From Streptomyces sp. VRA16 Mangrove soil (GTDB taxonomy: Bacteria; Actinomycetota; Actinomycetes; Streptomycetales; Streptomycetaceae), in assembly GCF_017377775.1 (NCBI RefSeq), contig NZ_JAFVLN010000001.1, positions 248,001 to 312,000 on the forward strand: a DNA stretch of 64,000 bases, in the 5' to 3' direction. Positions 41,949-51,102 of this stretch are shown in pieces. The position numbers and the translations under genes are program-made. Every line of letters starts with the position of its first letter. Within the stretch, counting starts at the first letter, position 1. Under the pieces are notes generated by a model, which saw only the letters and a list, made by a program, of their open reading frames with translations, did no database searches and was not told where the DNA came from.

Positions 41949-44663
41949 ATGGGTGCACACCTGCGGTCCGACGACGGCGGTCTGATCGGTCGTGAGCAGG
42001 AACGCGCGCAGGTCACCGCGCTGCTCGCGGACTTGTCCGACGGAGTGCGGGTGCTGCACATCGGTGCGGGCCCGGGCATGGGGAAGACCGCTGTACTGCG
42101 GTTCGCCGCACAAGAGGCCGCACGGCGGGACATCCCCGTCCTCTCGACGTCCTGGACCCCGGCCGAGCGCGGCCTGCGGCATGCGGCGCTGCACATCCTG
42201 CTGCACCCGCTCCTGCCGCTCGCCGACGATCTCCCGCCCCGGCAGCGTGCGACGCTCGACGCCGCCTTCGGTGCGGGCCACGCCGAACCCGATCCGCAGG
42301 ACCTGGCGCGGGCCGCCCTGCGCCTGTTGGAGACCTCCGCCGGGCCGACCCTGGTCTGCGTCGACGACCTCGACCGCCTCGACGACGCGAGCCGCGACAC
42401 CATCCGCGCGATGGCCCACCTGCGCGGGACGGCCGGGGTGGGCATCGTCGTCGCCGAGCGCACCGCCGCCGCGCCGTGGCTGCCGCCGGACGCGCGGACC
42501 GTCGTGCTGCGGCCGCTGCCCGCCCCGGCGGCCCGTGAGATCGTCCGGCGCAGCGGCCGGGCGACGTCGCCCACGGAGGAGGAACTGATTCTCGCCGTGG
42601 CCCGGGGGAACCCGCTCGCCCTCACGGAACTGTCGCTGAGCGGCAAGGGGCTGGGGGAGGCGGCGGGCCTCGGCATGCTGCCGGCGACATCCCGCCTGGC
42701 CGAGGCGTACGCCGAGGACCTCGATGCCCTGTCCGAATCCGCCACCAGGGTGCTGCTCACCGCGGCGCTGAGCATCTCCCCGGTCGCCGGGGAGATCCTG
42801 GCCGCGAGCACACACCTGGCGGGCAGCGCGCAGGACGCCCGCGAAGGTCTGGACGAGGCCGTCGCCCAGGGCCTCGCCACCGAGGAGGGCCGCCACGTAC
42901 GGTTCCCCGAACCCCTGGTCCGTGCGGCGATCCTGCACCGGGAACCGGCCGCACGCCGCATGACCGTCCATGCGGCACTCCGGCAGAGCGTCACGGACCC
43001 CGCACAGGCCGCCTGGCACGCGGCCCAGTACGCGGCAGGCGCCGACGAGGACCTCGCCAGGCACCTGGAGTCACTGGCCGACGGCCCCTGGCCCGGCACC
43101 GACCTGCTGGTCGCCCTGGCGGCACTCGAATGCGCAGCCCGCGTCTCCCCGGACCCGGAGCGCCGGGCGGCCAGGCTGCTGCGCGCCGCCGAACTGGCCT
43201 GCCACCACGGCCTGGGCGAGCAGGCCCGCCGGCACGCACGCGGCATCGACCCCGCGGAGCTCGGCGACCTCGGCCGCGCGATGCTCCTGTGGCTGCACGA
43301 CCTCGTACCGGGAAACTCTCCGGTGGGCCGCGAGCGCATCGACCAACTCTGTTCAGCGGCGCGGGCCGTCGCCACCGGACATCCCGCCCTCGCGGAGAAG
43401 CTGCTGCACGCCGCCGCGGGCCGGTGCTGGTGGCAGCAGGCCGACGCCGCCGCACGCCAGGTCGTCGTACGCACCCTCAAGGACCTGCGATCCGCACCCT
43501 GGAGCGCGCGGGAACTCGCCACGCAGGCGCTGACCGACCCCCTCTCCATCAGCCACGTCCCCCTGGAGCCGCAGGATCCGCCGGCCCCCGACGAGCGGCT
43601 CTTCCTCGGCCAGGCCGCCCATCTGACCGGCGACTTCGAGCGGGCCGCGCACTTTCTCCAGGACGCCGAGACGGCCGCGCGCGCCGACGGCCGCCAAGGA
43701 CGGCTGCCGTCCATCCTCTCGGCCAGAGCCCTGGGCGAGATCTGGCTGGGCGCCGAGTGGCGCACCGCGCACGCCATGGCGACGGAGGCCCACGCGATCG
43801 GCGCCGGCCTCGCACACGACAACTACGCGGCCAGAGCGGTCGGTGCGCAGGGCATCATCGAGGCGCTCCAGGGCCGGCACGACAAGGCGCTGGAACGCGC
43901 CGCGGCGATCGAGGAGGCGTCCCGGCACCTCGGCCAGGGCCAGCACCTGAACCTCGCCACCCTCATCCGGCTGCTGACCGCCTCCGGCACGGGACGGTAC
44001 GCCGAGGCCTACACGCAGCTGCGCTCGTCGTTCACCGAACTGCTCACCCCCTACTCGTTCCAGCAGTTCTGGGGCCTGCCCTTCCTCGTCGAAGCCGCCC
44101 TGCCCGCGGGCGAGACGGACGACGCGAGGGCCGTCGTCGAGCACATCGCGCGCAGTACCCGCAGCGGGCGGGCACCCCTGCTCCGCGGCATCCTGGCGTA
44201 CGCCGGCGCCGTGCTCGCCCCGGACGATGAGGCGGAGACCCGCTACCGCGACGCGCTCGACGGTGACGCCGGACGCTGGCCGCTGCTGAACGCGATGACG
44301 CACCTGGGCCACGGGGCCTGGTTGCGGCGCCGACGCCGGGTTGTCGAGTCCCGCGCACCGCTCGCCGCGGCCGAGGCGCTCTTCCGGGCCCTGGGGGCCA
44401 CGTCCCGTGCGGAGCTGGCCGCCTCGGAGTTGAGGGCGGCCGGCGGGACGGACGCCGAACCCGCGCAGGACACCGCGGCCCGCGTGCTCTCGCCCCAGCA
44501 GCTCACCATCGCCCGTCTCGCCGCCCGGGGTCTGACGAACCGGGCCATCGGGGAACAGCTCCACCTGTCGGCCCGCACGGTGGCCTCACACCTGTACCAG
44601 ATCTTCCCCAAGCTCGACGTCACCTCACGGGCGCAGCTCGCCGCCCGGAAGGACTTGGAGTGA
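41949..44663 (+). CDS. LAL-type LuxR family transcriptional regulator
   Basis: About 904 residues from ATG 41949, chosen because GGGGGAGGACGAG lies immediately upstream. Walker A GAGPGMGKT is at residues 39-47, Walker B LVCVDDLDRLDD at ~138-149, a long TPR-like middle follows, and the last ~60 residues form a LuxR helix-turn-helix (LTIARLAARGLTNRAIGEQL). It converges with another LAL gene with only 19 bp between the stops. Signal and targets unknown. Confidence 0.93.
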   Translation: MGAHLRSDDGGLIGREQERAQVTALLADLSDGVRVLHIGAGPGMGKTAVLRFAAQEAARRDIPVLSTSWTPAERGLRHAALHILLHPLLPLADDLPPRQRATLDAAFGAGHAEPDPQDLARAALRLLETSAGPTLVCVDDLDRLDDASRDTIRAMAHLRGTAGVGIVVAERTAAAPWLPPDARTVVLRPLPAPAAREIVRRSGRATSPTEEELILAVARGNPLALTELSLSGKGLGEAAGLGMLPATSRLAEAYAEDLDALSESATRVLLTAALSISPVAGEILAASTHLAGSAQDAREGLDEAVAQGLATEEGRHVRFPEPLVRAAILHREPAARRMTVHAALRQSVTDPAQAAWHAAQYAAGADEDLARHLESLADGPWPGTDLLVALAALECAARVSPDPERRAARLLRAAELACHHGLGEQARRHARGIDPAELGDLGRAMLLWLHDLVPGNSPVGRERIDQLCSAARAVATGHPALAEKLLHAAAGRCWWQQADAAARQVVVRTLKDLRSAPWSARELATQALTDPLSISHVPLEPQDPPAPDERLFLGQAAHLTGDFERAAHFLQDAETAARADGRQGRLPSILSARALGEIWLGAEWRTAHAMATEAHAIGAGLAHDNYAARAVGAQGIIEALQGRHDKALERAAAIEEASRHLGQGQHLNLATLIRLLTASGTGRYAEAYTQLRSSFTELLTPYSFQQFWGLPFLVEAALPAGETDDARAVVEHIARSTRSGRAPLLRGILAYAGAVLAPDDEAETRYRDALDGDAGRWPLLNAMTHLGHGAWLRRRRRVVESRAPLAAAEALFRALGATSRAELAASELRAAGGTDAEPAQDTAARVLSPQQLTIARLAARGLTNRAIGEQLHLSARTVASHLYQIFPKLDVTSRAQLAARKDLE

Positions 44664-44682
44664 AGCGCGGACCCGGACAGGG

Positions 44683-47487
44683 TCAGACAGCGGACTCGTC
44701 CCTGAGCGCACCGGCCAGCTGCGTCCGCGACGTCACACCCAGGCGCGGGAAGATCCGGTACAGATAGGCGCCGATCGTGCGGGGCGACAGGCCGAGCTCG
44801 GCACCGATCTGACGGTTCGACAGGCCGCGCGCGGCGAACCGGGCGATCCGCAGTTCCTGCGAGCTGAGCAGATCGGCGGCCGTCGCCGGGCGCGGGACGC
44901 CCGGGGTGATGGCGTCGGCCCGCTCGCCGGAGGCCCGCAGTTCCTCGGTGATGCGTGCGACGCGGGCCTCGGCGCCCATCATCGTGAAGGTGGCGGCCGC
45001 CTGGCGCAGGGTAACGCGGGAGTCCGTGAACTCGTACCGGCGCCGGAGCCGCCGGCCCTGCGTGAGGCGCAGCGCCGCCCCCAGGAACGGGCGGTGGGAC
45101 AGATCCGTGGCGAAAGCGCGTTCGACGCGGGCCACCGCGTCCTCGTCGTCGGCCAGGACGGCCCGGGCCACGGCGAGTTCGACCGCCACCAGCGGGGCGC
45201 ACTCCGGCCCCAGCTCCTCTTCGAGAAGCCGGAGCCGGGCGCGAGCCGAAGCGGCCGCGTGCACGGCACCGGCCGCCTCCGCGAACGGCACCAGGGCGAA
45301 CAGGACCGGGGTGCAGCGCTCGGGCGCGGCGAGCAGACGCGCGAGCGTGGCGTACCCGGCGGTCACGTCACCGCTCTCCACCTGTGCCCAGCCGGTGCCG
45401 ACGGCGACGATCTCGCCGATCGCGGGCATCGACGGGCGCGCGTCGTCGAGGTCGCGCGGATCGGCCGGCGGCGGCACCGTACCGGTCCGCAGCCCACGTG
45501 TGAGCTGTTCGAGCAGGTGTGCCGCCGCCGTCTCGCCGCGCAGAGCGCGTTCCGTGGCCTGCTCGGCGCACCGCCGGAACGCCGCTTCCGCCTGCCCCCA
45601 GTCACCGGTGACCAGCTGGGCCAGTCCCTGCCAGAGCAGCGTCGCGGGCAGCCGGTCGTACAGCTCGTGGAGGAGACAGCGGCGCTCCGCCTGCCGGTGC
45701 AGCTCCAGTGCGTGCAGCGGCGCACCGGCCCGCAGCGCCGCCTCTCCCAGGCGTTCGAGATCGCGTACGCCAACGTTGTCATCGCGGCCCGCGACGGACA
45801 GCCTGGAGATCAGGGTCGCGGCCCTGCGGACCGGCGCCGCCGTGGCCATGGCGTGCAGCAGCCGCGGATCGTGCGCCACGTCCGCCGGCAGGGCGTCGAG
45901 ATACGCGACCAGCGCCTCGGCGCGTTCCGGGTCACCGGTGACGTCGGGGGCCGTCAACTGCGCCAGTTCCAGGGCGCATTCCACCTCGAAGGCGCCGGCC
46001 GGCACGGGCCACGCCGCAGGGTCCGCCGCGACCTCGGTGACCGGACCACGCCGCGTCAGGGTCTGCGCGTACAGGCGGCCGAGCGGCCCCAGCGGGTGTT
46101 CCAGGGCTTGGTGCGCGAGCGACCGGGCCGGCCGTTCCCAGCCGGTGTCCTGGGCGAGTTGCGCGCCCCGCAGGACGCAGCGCCCCCGGTCCTGCGGCCG
46201 GTCGTACAGTGCGGCCGCGCGCCGCAACAGGCGCAGGGCGATGACTGGTTCGTTCTGCCGCAGGGCGAAGCGGTGGATGTCTTCGAGGCGTCCGGCGAGA
46301 TCCGGGTCCGTCCCCTCGACCGACTGGGACAGGTGCCACAGCTGCCGCGGAGAGTCCTGCTTGAGCTCGGCGGCGAGCGCCGCGTGCGCGGCCCGGCAGC
46401 GGCTCGGGTCCGTGCCGTGGACCACCGCGCCGGCCATCGCGGGGTGGCTGAAGGCCATCCGCATGCCGTCGAAGTCGACGATGCCCTGGCGTTCGGCGGG
46501 TTCCACGGCCGCGAAGTCCGGCGTGCCGCCCCTGATCCGGGACGCCGCCGAGAGCAGCAGGGGGATGTCCGCCGTCGGGTGGAGCGCCGCCACCAGCAGC
46601 AGATCCCGGGTCGCGGCGGGCAACTGCTGCACGCCGGGCGCCATGGCGGACGTCAGACGGTCCGACGAGGCGGGCAGGTAGGGGAGGGGATCGTCGGTGT
46701 CGGTGGGCAGTTCCAGGAGCGCGAGGGGGTTGCCGGCCGCGGTCGCCAGCAGCTCGTGCACGGCTCGCGGGTCACCGCCCGGACGCCGTGCCGCCAGCAG
46801 CGCGGCGGACTCGGCCCGCGTCAGAGGGCGCAGCGACACCTCCGGGAGCCCGGTCAGGGACGCCGTGCGCGCAGGGTGCGTACGGGAGGTCAGCAGAACG
46901 CCGATCCGGTGACCGGCGGTCCGGCGGGCGACGAACGCGAGCACGTCGGCGCTGGGCGCATCCAGCGCGTCCCAGTCGTCGACGGCGATCAGCAGGGGGC
47001 ATTGCGCGCCGGCCGCCTCCAGCACCCTGAGGACGGTGTACGGCAGCCGCGCCCGGTCCACGCGGGCGGGGGCGCCGTCCATCAGAAGCGTCTCCAGGGC
47101 CTGGCGGTCCCTGCTGGCCAGCGGAAGTCGTGCGCCGCCCAGCAGGGGCCACAGGATCTGCAGCAGCCCGGACAGGTCGAGCGGGGTGCCGATCCGGCTG
47201 CCCGAGCAGCGCAGCACGCGCAGGCCGGCTGCCGTCGCCGACTCGACGGCCGCTTCCAGCAGTTCGGACTTGCCCGATCCCGCGACCCCGCGCACGGCAC
47301 GTGTCGCGCCGTGCGCCGTCGCGTCCCGCACGAACGTCCGCAGATCCCGGAGCTCGGACTCGCGTCCGACGAGCCGACCGCCCGCCGTGGCCCCGCTGGA
47401 TGCGGGGACCGACGGCCAGGACGTGTGCGTGTCCTTCTCCGCAGCCCTCACGGCGGCGAAGAAGGAGGCCTCGATCTGCGTGTTCAT
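44683..47487 (-). CDS. LAL-type LuxR family transcriptional regulator
   Basis: This 934-residue protein has Walker A GVAGSGKS at residues 67-74, Walker B LLIAVDDWDALD, and a C-terminal LuxR helix-turn-helix (LRIARFAARGLSNRQIGAEL). Start ATG 47487. Convergent with the LAL gene at 41949; the two are alike in layout but differ enough in sequence to be old paralogues rather than a recent tandem copy. It is divergent from the alpha/beta hydrolase at 47783, a possible target. Confidence 0.93.
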   Translation of the reverse strand: MNTQIEASFFAAVRAAEKDTHTSWPSVPASSGATAGGRLVGRESELRDLRTFVRDATAHGATRAVRGVAGSGKSELLEAAVESATAAGLRVLRCSGSRIGTPLDLSGLLQILWPLLGGARLPLASRDRQALETLLMDGAPARVDRARLPYTVLRVLEAAGAQCPLLIAVDDWDALDAPSADVLAFVARRTAGHRIGVLLTSRTHPARTASLTGLPEVSLRPLTRAESAALLAARRPGGDPRAVHELLATAAGNPLALLELPTDTDDPLPYLPASSDRLTSAMAPGVQQLPAATRDLLLVAALHPTADIPLLLSAASRIRGGTPDFAAVEPAERQGIVDFDGMRMAFSHPAMAGAVVHGTDPSRCRAAHAALAAELKQDSPRQLWHLSQSVEGTDPDLAGRLEDIHRFALRQNEPVIALRLLRRAAALYDRPQDRGRCVLRGAQLAQDTGWERPARSLAHQALEHPLGPLGRLYAQTLTRRGPVTEVAADPAAWPVPAGAFEVECALELAQLTAPDVTGDPERAEALVAYLDALPADVAHDPRLLHAMATAAPVRRAATLISRLSVAGRDDNVGVRDLERLGEAALRAGAPLHALELHRQAERRCLLHELYDRLPATLLWQGLAQLVTGDWGQAEAAFRRCAEQATERALRGETAAAHLLEQLTRGLRTGTVPPPADPRDLDDARPSMPAIGEIVAVGTGWAQVESGDVTAGYATLARLLAAPERCTPVLFALVPFAEAAGAVHAAASARARLRLLEEELGPECAPLVAVELAVARAVLADDEDAVARVERAFATDLSHRPFLGAALRLTQGRRLRRRYEFTDSRVTLRQAAATFTMMGAEARVARITEELRASGERADAITPGVPRPATAADLLSSQELRIARFAARGLSNRQIGAELGLSPRTIGAYLYRIFPRLGVTSRTQLAGALRDESAV

Positions 47488-47782
47488 GAGTGCCCCCTGT
47501 TCCGGGACATCGATCCTTCATGCCCCACCCGTATCCCACCGGAAGCGGGGCGGCGGTAACAGGCAGTTCGCATGCAGCTTGCCGGCAGGGGCCCGTGCCG
47601 GGGCGTGGAGACCCCCGTCGGAACGGCCGCCGCCGGGCCGTGACACGTAGGGAGGGAAGGTTCTTTCCCGGGCAGAAACCTGTCTCTTCTCACCTCGCTG
47701 ATCTGGGGCGATCTTTGACATGTCGCCGAGACGGGCGGACACCCCGCCCCTTTGGAACCTCATCCTCATCAAGGAGCCTCCC

Positions 47783-48709
47783 ATGGTCCAGACCAAGGTC
47801 ACCTTCGACAGCGCCGGCCTCCGGATCGCCGCACACCTCTACACCCCCGACACCCCCGGCGTGGGCCCGCACCCGGCTCTCGTCGTCGGCCACCCCGGCA
47901 CGAGTGTGAAGGAACAGACCTCCGGCATCTACGCGCGCCGGATGGCGGAGCGCGGATTCGTCACGCTCGCCTTCGACGCCGCGTACCAGGGGGAGTCCGG
48001 CGGTCTGCCGCGCGGTCTCGAGGACCCCGCGCAGCGGGTGGAGGACTTCAAGGCGGCCGTCTCCTACCTCACCACCCGCGCCGAGGTCGACAGCGACCGC
48101 ATCGGCCTGCTCGGCATCTGCGCCTCGGGCGGCTACTCCCTGGCGGCGGCCGGCGGCGATCACCGGGTGAAGGCGGTGGCCACGGTCAGCGGCGTCGACG
48201 TCGCCCGCCAGTTCCGGCTGGGCGCCGACGGCACGCAGGACCCGTCCGTCTTCCAGGCCCTCCTGGACGCGGCGGCCGCGGCACGCACCGCGGCCGCCCG
48301 GGGCGAGGACCCCGGTGTCATGACGATGTTCCCCGAGACCGCGGAGCAGGCCGGGGCCCTGGGCGGCGAACACGGCGTGGAGGGCTTCGAGTACTACTGC
48401 ACCCCGCGCGGCGAGCACGAGCGCTCGGCGAAGTTCCTGGCCTGGCAGAGCGTCGACAAGCTGGCGTTCTTCGACGCGTTCCACGCCGTTCCGCTGATCG
48501 GCCCGCGCCCCCTGCTGCAGATCGTCGGCAGCCGCGCCGTGACGTCCTGGATGGCCGTGGACGTGCACCAGCGCGCCACCGGCCCGAAGGAGCTCCACTG
48601 GATCGAGGGCGCCAGCCACGTCGACCTCTACGACCGCAAGGAGCACATCGACCCGGCCGTCGACAAGCTCACCGACTTCTACCACCGCACCCTCGCGGAA
48701 GCGGTCTGA
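47783..48709 (+). CDS. Alpha/beta hydrolase (YcjY/dienelactone-hydrolase-like)
   Basis: This 308-residue protein has HPGTSVKEQTSGIYARRMAE, FDAAYQGESGG, and an elbow GICASGGYS in which Cys113 occupies the GxCxxGG position typical of this group. A late Asp and His appear in EGASHVDLYD. A Cys rather than Ser nucleophile is seen in dienelactone hydrolases, but which residue is catalytic here is unclear. ATG 47783 follows AAGGAG. Upstream of, and possibly regulated with, the TetR at 48772. Confidence 0.9.
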   Translation: MVQTKVTFDSAGLRIAAHLYTPDTPGVGPHPALVVGHPGTSVKEQTSGIYARRMAERGFVTLAFDAAYQGESGGLPRGLEDPAQRVEDFKAAVSYLTTRAEVDSDRIGLLGICASGGYSLAAAGGDHRVKAVATVSGVDVARQFRLGADGTQDPSVFQALLDAAAAARTAAARGEDPGVMTMFPETAEQAGALGGEHGVEGFEYYCTPRGEHERSAKFLAWQSVDKLAFFDAFHAVPLIGPRPLLQIVGSRAVTSWMAVDVHQRATGPKELHWIEGASHVDLYDRKEHIDPAVDKLTDFYHRTLAEAV

Positions 48710-48771
48710 CCACGAGCCTTGAGCGATCGACGCCCGCGGGCCCGTGAGCGGGCCCCCGTATGCTCCTGCGT

Positions 48772-49359
48772 ATGAATGCTGTGCAACCTGTCCGCAAGCG
48801 TGACGGTGCCGCGACGCGCGAGGCGATCCTCGCCGCGGCGGCGGTGGAGTTCACCCGGCACGGCTACGCACGGGCCGGGGTCCGGCAGATCGCCGAGCGC
48901 GCCGGCGTGACGGCGATGATGATCAACCGCTACTTCGGGTCGAAGGAACGCCTGTTCGCCCAGGTGGTGGACCGGGTCTTCGCCCCGCCGACGGTGGTCG
49001 GCGACGAGAGCCGGGGACTGGCCGGCGCGATCGCGCACTCGCTCGCCGAGCGCACCGCGTCCGGAGCCGAGGACCTCGACCCGTTCCTGCTGCTGCTCCG
49101 TTCGGCGCAGGATCCCGAGGCGACGGACGCTCTTCGGCGCGGCATCGAAACACATGTGGGTACCCGGCTGGCGGGACTGCTGGAGGGACCCGAGACAGAG
49201 CTGCGGGCCCAGCTCGGCCTTGCGCTGGTGGCCGGGACGTGGCTGCTGCGCACCGTCGTGGGCACCACCGCCCTCGCCGAGGCCGACAGCGACACTCTCG
49301 CGGATCTTCTGACACGCATGCTCACACCCGTCACCGGGGAGACCGGAACCGGCATGTGA
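48772..49359 (+). CDS. TetR family transcriptional regulator
   Basis: About 195 residues from ATG 48772 (ATG 48760 would add four). The N-terminal TetR helix-turn-helix is clear (IAERAGVTAMMINRYFGSKE). It is convergent with the atypical SDR at 49405, whose upstream region holds two GTATACA-type dyads that are suitable TetR operators. A GGGCCC hairpin at 48738-48755 separates it from the hydrolase. Confidence 0.92.
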   Translation: MNAVQPVRKRDGAATREAILAAAAVEFTRHGYARAGVRQIAERAGVTAMMINRYFGSKERLFAQVVDRVFAPPTVVGDESRGLAGAIAHSLAERTASGAEDLDPFLLLLRSAQDPEATDALRRGIETHVGTRLAGLLEGPETELRAQLGLALVAGTWLLRTVVGTTALAEADSDTLADLLTRMLTPVTGETGTGM

Positions 49360-49404
49360 GGCGGTGGGGGCCCGGCCTGGTGCGGCCTTTTGCCCCCGTC
49401 GCGT

Positions 49405-50205
49405 TCAGAAGGCGGAGCGGATGAGCCCACCGTCGACGCGGATGGTGGCGCCGCTGATGTACTGCGCGTAGTCGCTGCACAGGTATGCCACCGCTCCGGC
49501 GATCTCGTGCGGCTCGCCGAAGCGCTCCTGGTCGTTGGGGATCAGGGCGTTGACGGCGTTGGGCCGGATCTCCTCCCACGTGTCACCCCATCCGCGGGCG
49601 GGGCCGATCGAGGTGACGAGTTCCTGGGTGGCCTCGACGAGGATCGCCCCGGGGGAGACCACGTTCGAGGTGACGCCGGTGCCCTTCAGCTCGCGGGCGA
49701 GGGACACGGCGAGGTTGTGCCGGGCGGCCAGGGTGGCGTTGTACTGCGGATGGGTGTTCATCGGCTGGGAGGCGAGTCCGCCGCCGATGGTGATGACGCG
49801 GCCCCAGCCGCGCTCGCGCATCGCGGGGACCAGGTGCTGGATCATCCGCACGCCGGAGACGACGTTGACGTTGTAGGTGTTACGCCACTCGTCGGGGCTC
49901 GCGTCCGTCCACGACAAGTGGCGGTAGAAGCCGGCGTTGTTGACCAGGATGTCGATGGGGCCGATCGCGAGGGCCGCCCGGGCCACCTCGGCGGCCGCCG
50001 CGTCCTCGGCCAGGTCACCCACCACCGTGGCGGCGCTCCCGCCCGCCTCGCGGATGTCCTGGGCGACCTTCTCCGTACGCTCCTTGTCCCGGCCGTGGAC
50101 CACGACCTCGGCTCCCTCGTCGGCGAGCAGCTTCGCGGTGGCCTCGCCGAGTCCGAGACTGGACCCCGTGACGAGCGCGCGCTTTCCGGTCAGATTCAGG
50201 TTCAT
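49405..50205 (-). CDS. Atypical SDR-family protein lacking the YxxxK lysine
   Basis: This 266-residue protein has the glycine-rich TGSSLGLGEA cofactor loop, NNAGFYRH and the C-terminal ISGATIRVDGG block of classical SDRs. The catalytic region is altered: Tyr155 is present, but position 159, always Lys in active SDRs, is Leu (QYNATLAARHN). The Ser-containing strand reads ITIGGGLAS, without the usual SS. Either the mechanism is modified or the protein is a non-enzymatic dinucleotide-binding member. Start ATG 50205. Confidence 0.88.
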   Translation of the reverse strand: MNLNLTGKRALVTGSSLGLGEATAKLLADEGAEVVVHGRDKERTEKVAQDIREAGGSAATVVGDLAEDAAAAEVARAALAIGPIDILVNNAGFYRHLSWTDASPDEWRNTYNVNVVSGVRMIQHLVPAMRERGWGRVITIGGGLASQPMNTHPQYNATLAARHNLAVSLARELKGTGVTSNVVSPGAILVEATQELVTSIGPARGWGDTWEEIRPNAVNALIPNDQERFGEPHEIAGAVAYLCSDYAQYISGATIRVDGGLIRSAF

Positions 50206-50283
50206 GTTCTCTGTCCCTTTCTGGGGTTTCCCGTGCCGCCGTGACGCCAGGTGACGGCCGGAAGAGTGTGCCTCTGCAGTTAA

Positions 50284-50379
50284 GTATACAGGTGTAGACG
50301 TGTGGTGGGTGATGGGCGGGCCGACGGCGGGTGATGGGCGGGCCGACTGCCAGCCAGGGACGTATACAAGTGCAGACGT
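50284..50379. promoter_or_regulatory. Two TetR-like operators (GTATACA-nn-TGYAGAC) upstream of the atypical SDR
   Basis: GTATACAGGTGTAGACGT at 50284-50301 and GTATACAAGTGCAGACGT at 50362-50379 differ at two positions. Each is an imperfect dyad, GTnTACA-nn-TGTAnAC. Between them is a direct repeat of GGGTGATGGGCGGGCCGAC. The TetR at 48772 is the nearest candidate binder. Confidence 0.6.
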
Positions 50380-50391
50380 CCCGGGTTCCGG

Positions 50392-50778
50392 TCAGTCGGT
50401 CAGCAGGTGCTCGCGGCCGAACAGGGCCGCAGCGGCGCGGGCGGTCGGCGTGCCCGAGTCGAGATCGGCCCCCGCCCCTCGAAGAGCGGCCACCACGTCG
50501 TCGGCCCCCTTGAACAGTGCGCCGGCGACGGGGGACTGGTCGCGCGCGTTGCGCAGATCGGGGTCGGCGCCGAGCCGGAGCAGGGCCCGTACCGTGTCGG
50601 CGTGGCCGTGGTAGGCGGCAAGCATCAGGAGCGTGTCGCCGCCCGCGTCGGCGGTGTCCACCGGGAGCCCGTGCCGGACGAACTCCACCAGCTGACCTGT
50701 GCTTCCCTCCCGGGCGAGATCCATGGCGATGGCCACGACGCGAGCCGTCTGCTCGGCGGTCAGCCTCGCACTGCTCAT
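50392..50778 (-). CDS. Ankyrin-repeat protein
   Basis: This 128-residue protein has two to three ankyrin repeats after a helical N-terminus (DTLLMLAAYHGHADTVRALL, then GADPDLRNARDQSPVAGALF). Ankyrin proteins of this size beside catalase genes are known in other bacteria, where they support catalase activity (AnkB of Pseudomonas). The catalase gene lies 325 bp upstream in the same direction, so such a role is plausible. Start ATG 50778. Confidence 0.88.
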   Translation of the reverse strand: MSSARLTAEQTARVVAIAMDLAREGSTGQLVEFVRHGLPVDTADAGGDTLLMLAAYHGHADTVRALLRLGADPDLRNARDQSPVAGALFKGADDVVAALRGAGADLDSGTPTARAAAALFGREHLLTD

Positions 50779-50903
50779 GTGTGTGTTCCTTCCTGGTCGA
50801 GCGGCCCGGTGCTGCTCCGGTACGTGGAGTCCTGCGGGGTGACGGCGGCATGCCGTGCCCGGCGTGGGCCGGGCCAATTGCTCCACGCCGGGTGGGCCGG
50901 GGC

Positions 50904-51056
50904 GGGTCCTCCGTCACGAGCGGCCGGGGGCCGCCCTCCGTCACGAGTGGCCGAGGACGCGCCCCGCCATGAGCGGCCGGGGCCCGCCTTCCGCCACGAG
51001 CGGCTGAGGGCTCGCCTTCCGCCACGAGCGGCTGAGGGCTCGCCCTCCGCCAAGAC
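50904..51056. repeat. 28-bp imperfect tandem repeats between catalase and ankyrin genes
   Basis: Units of GCCTTCCGCCACGAGCGGCT type occur twice perfectly (50986-51013 and 51014-51041), with at least three diverged units to the left and a partial one to the right. There are no unique spacers, so this is a minisatellite, not a CRISPR. It fills most of the 324-bp gap 50779-51102; I see nothing else there. Confidence 0.85.
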
Positions 51057-51102
51057 GCCGAAGACACGCGCCGCGATGGTCCAGGCCCGGGCCCGGACTG
51101 AC

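Noticed and set aside
40994..43822. Long open frame continuing upstream of the histidine kinase on the minus strand
   Set aside because: This extension runs antisense through the hypothetical gene and the LAL gene and is low-complexity Ser/Arg/Ala; the kinase itself starts at 40993.
50236..50259. GTGACGCCAGGTGACG near the SDR as another GTCACC operator
   Set aside because: It is a direct, not inverted, arrangement of GTGAC and lacks the 9-bp spacing.
50904..51056. Regular ~28-bp repeats considered as a CRISPR array
   Set aside because: The units are directly adjacent with no unique spacers, and no cas genes are present.
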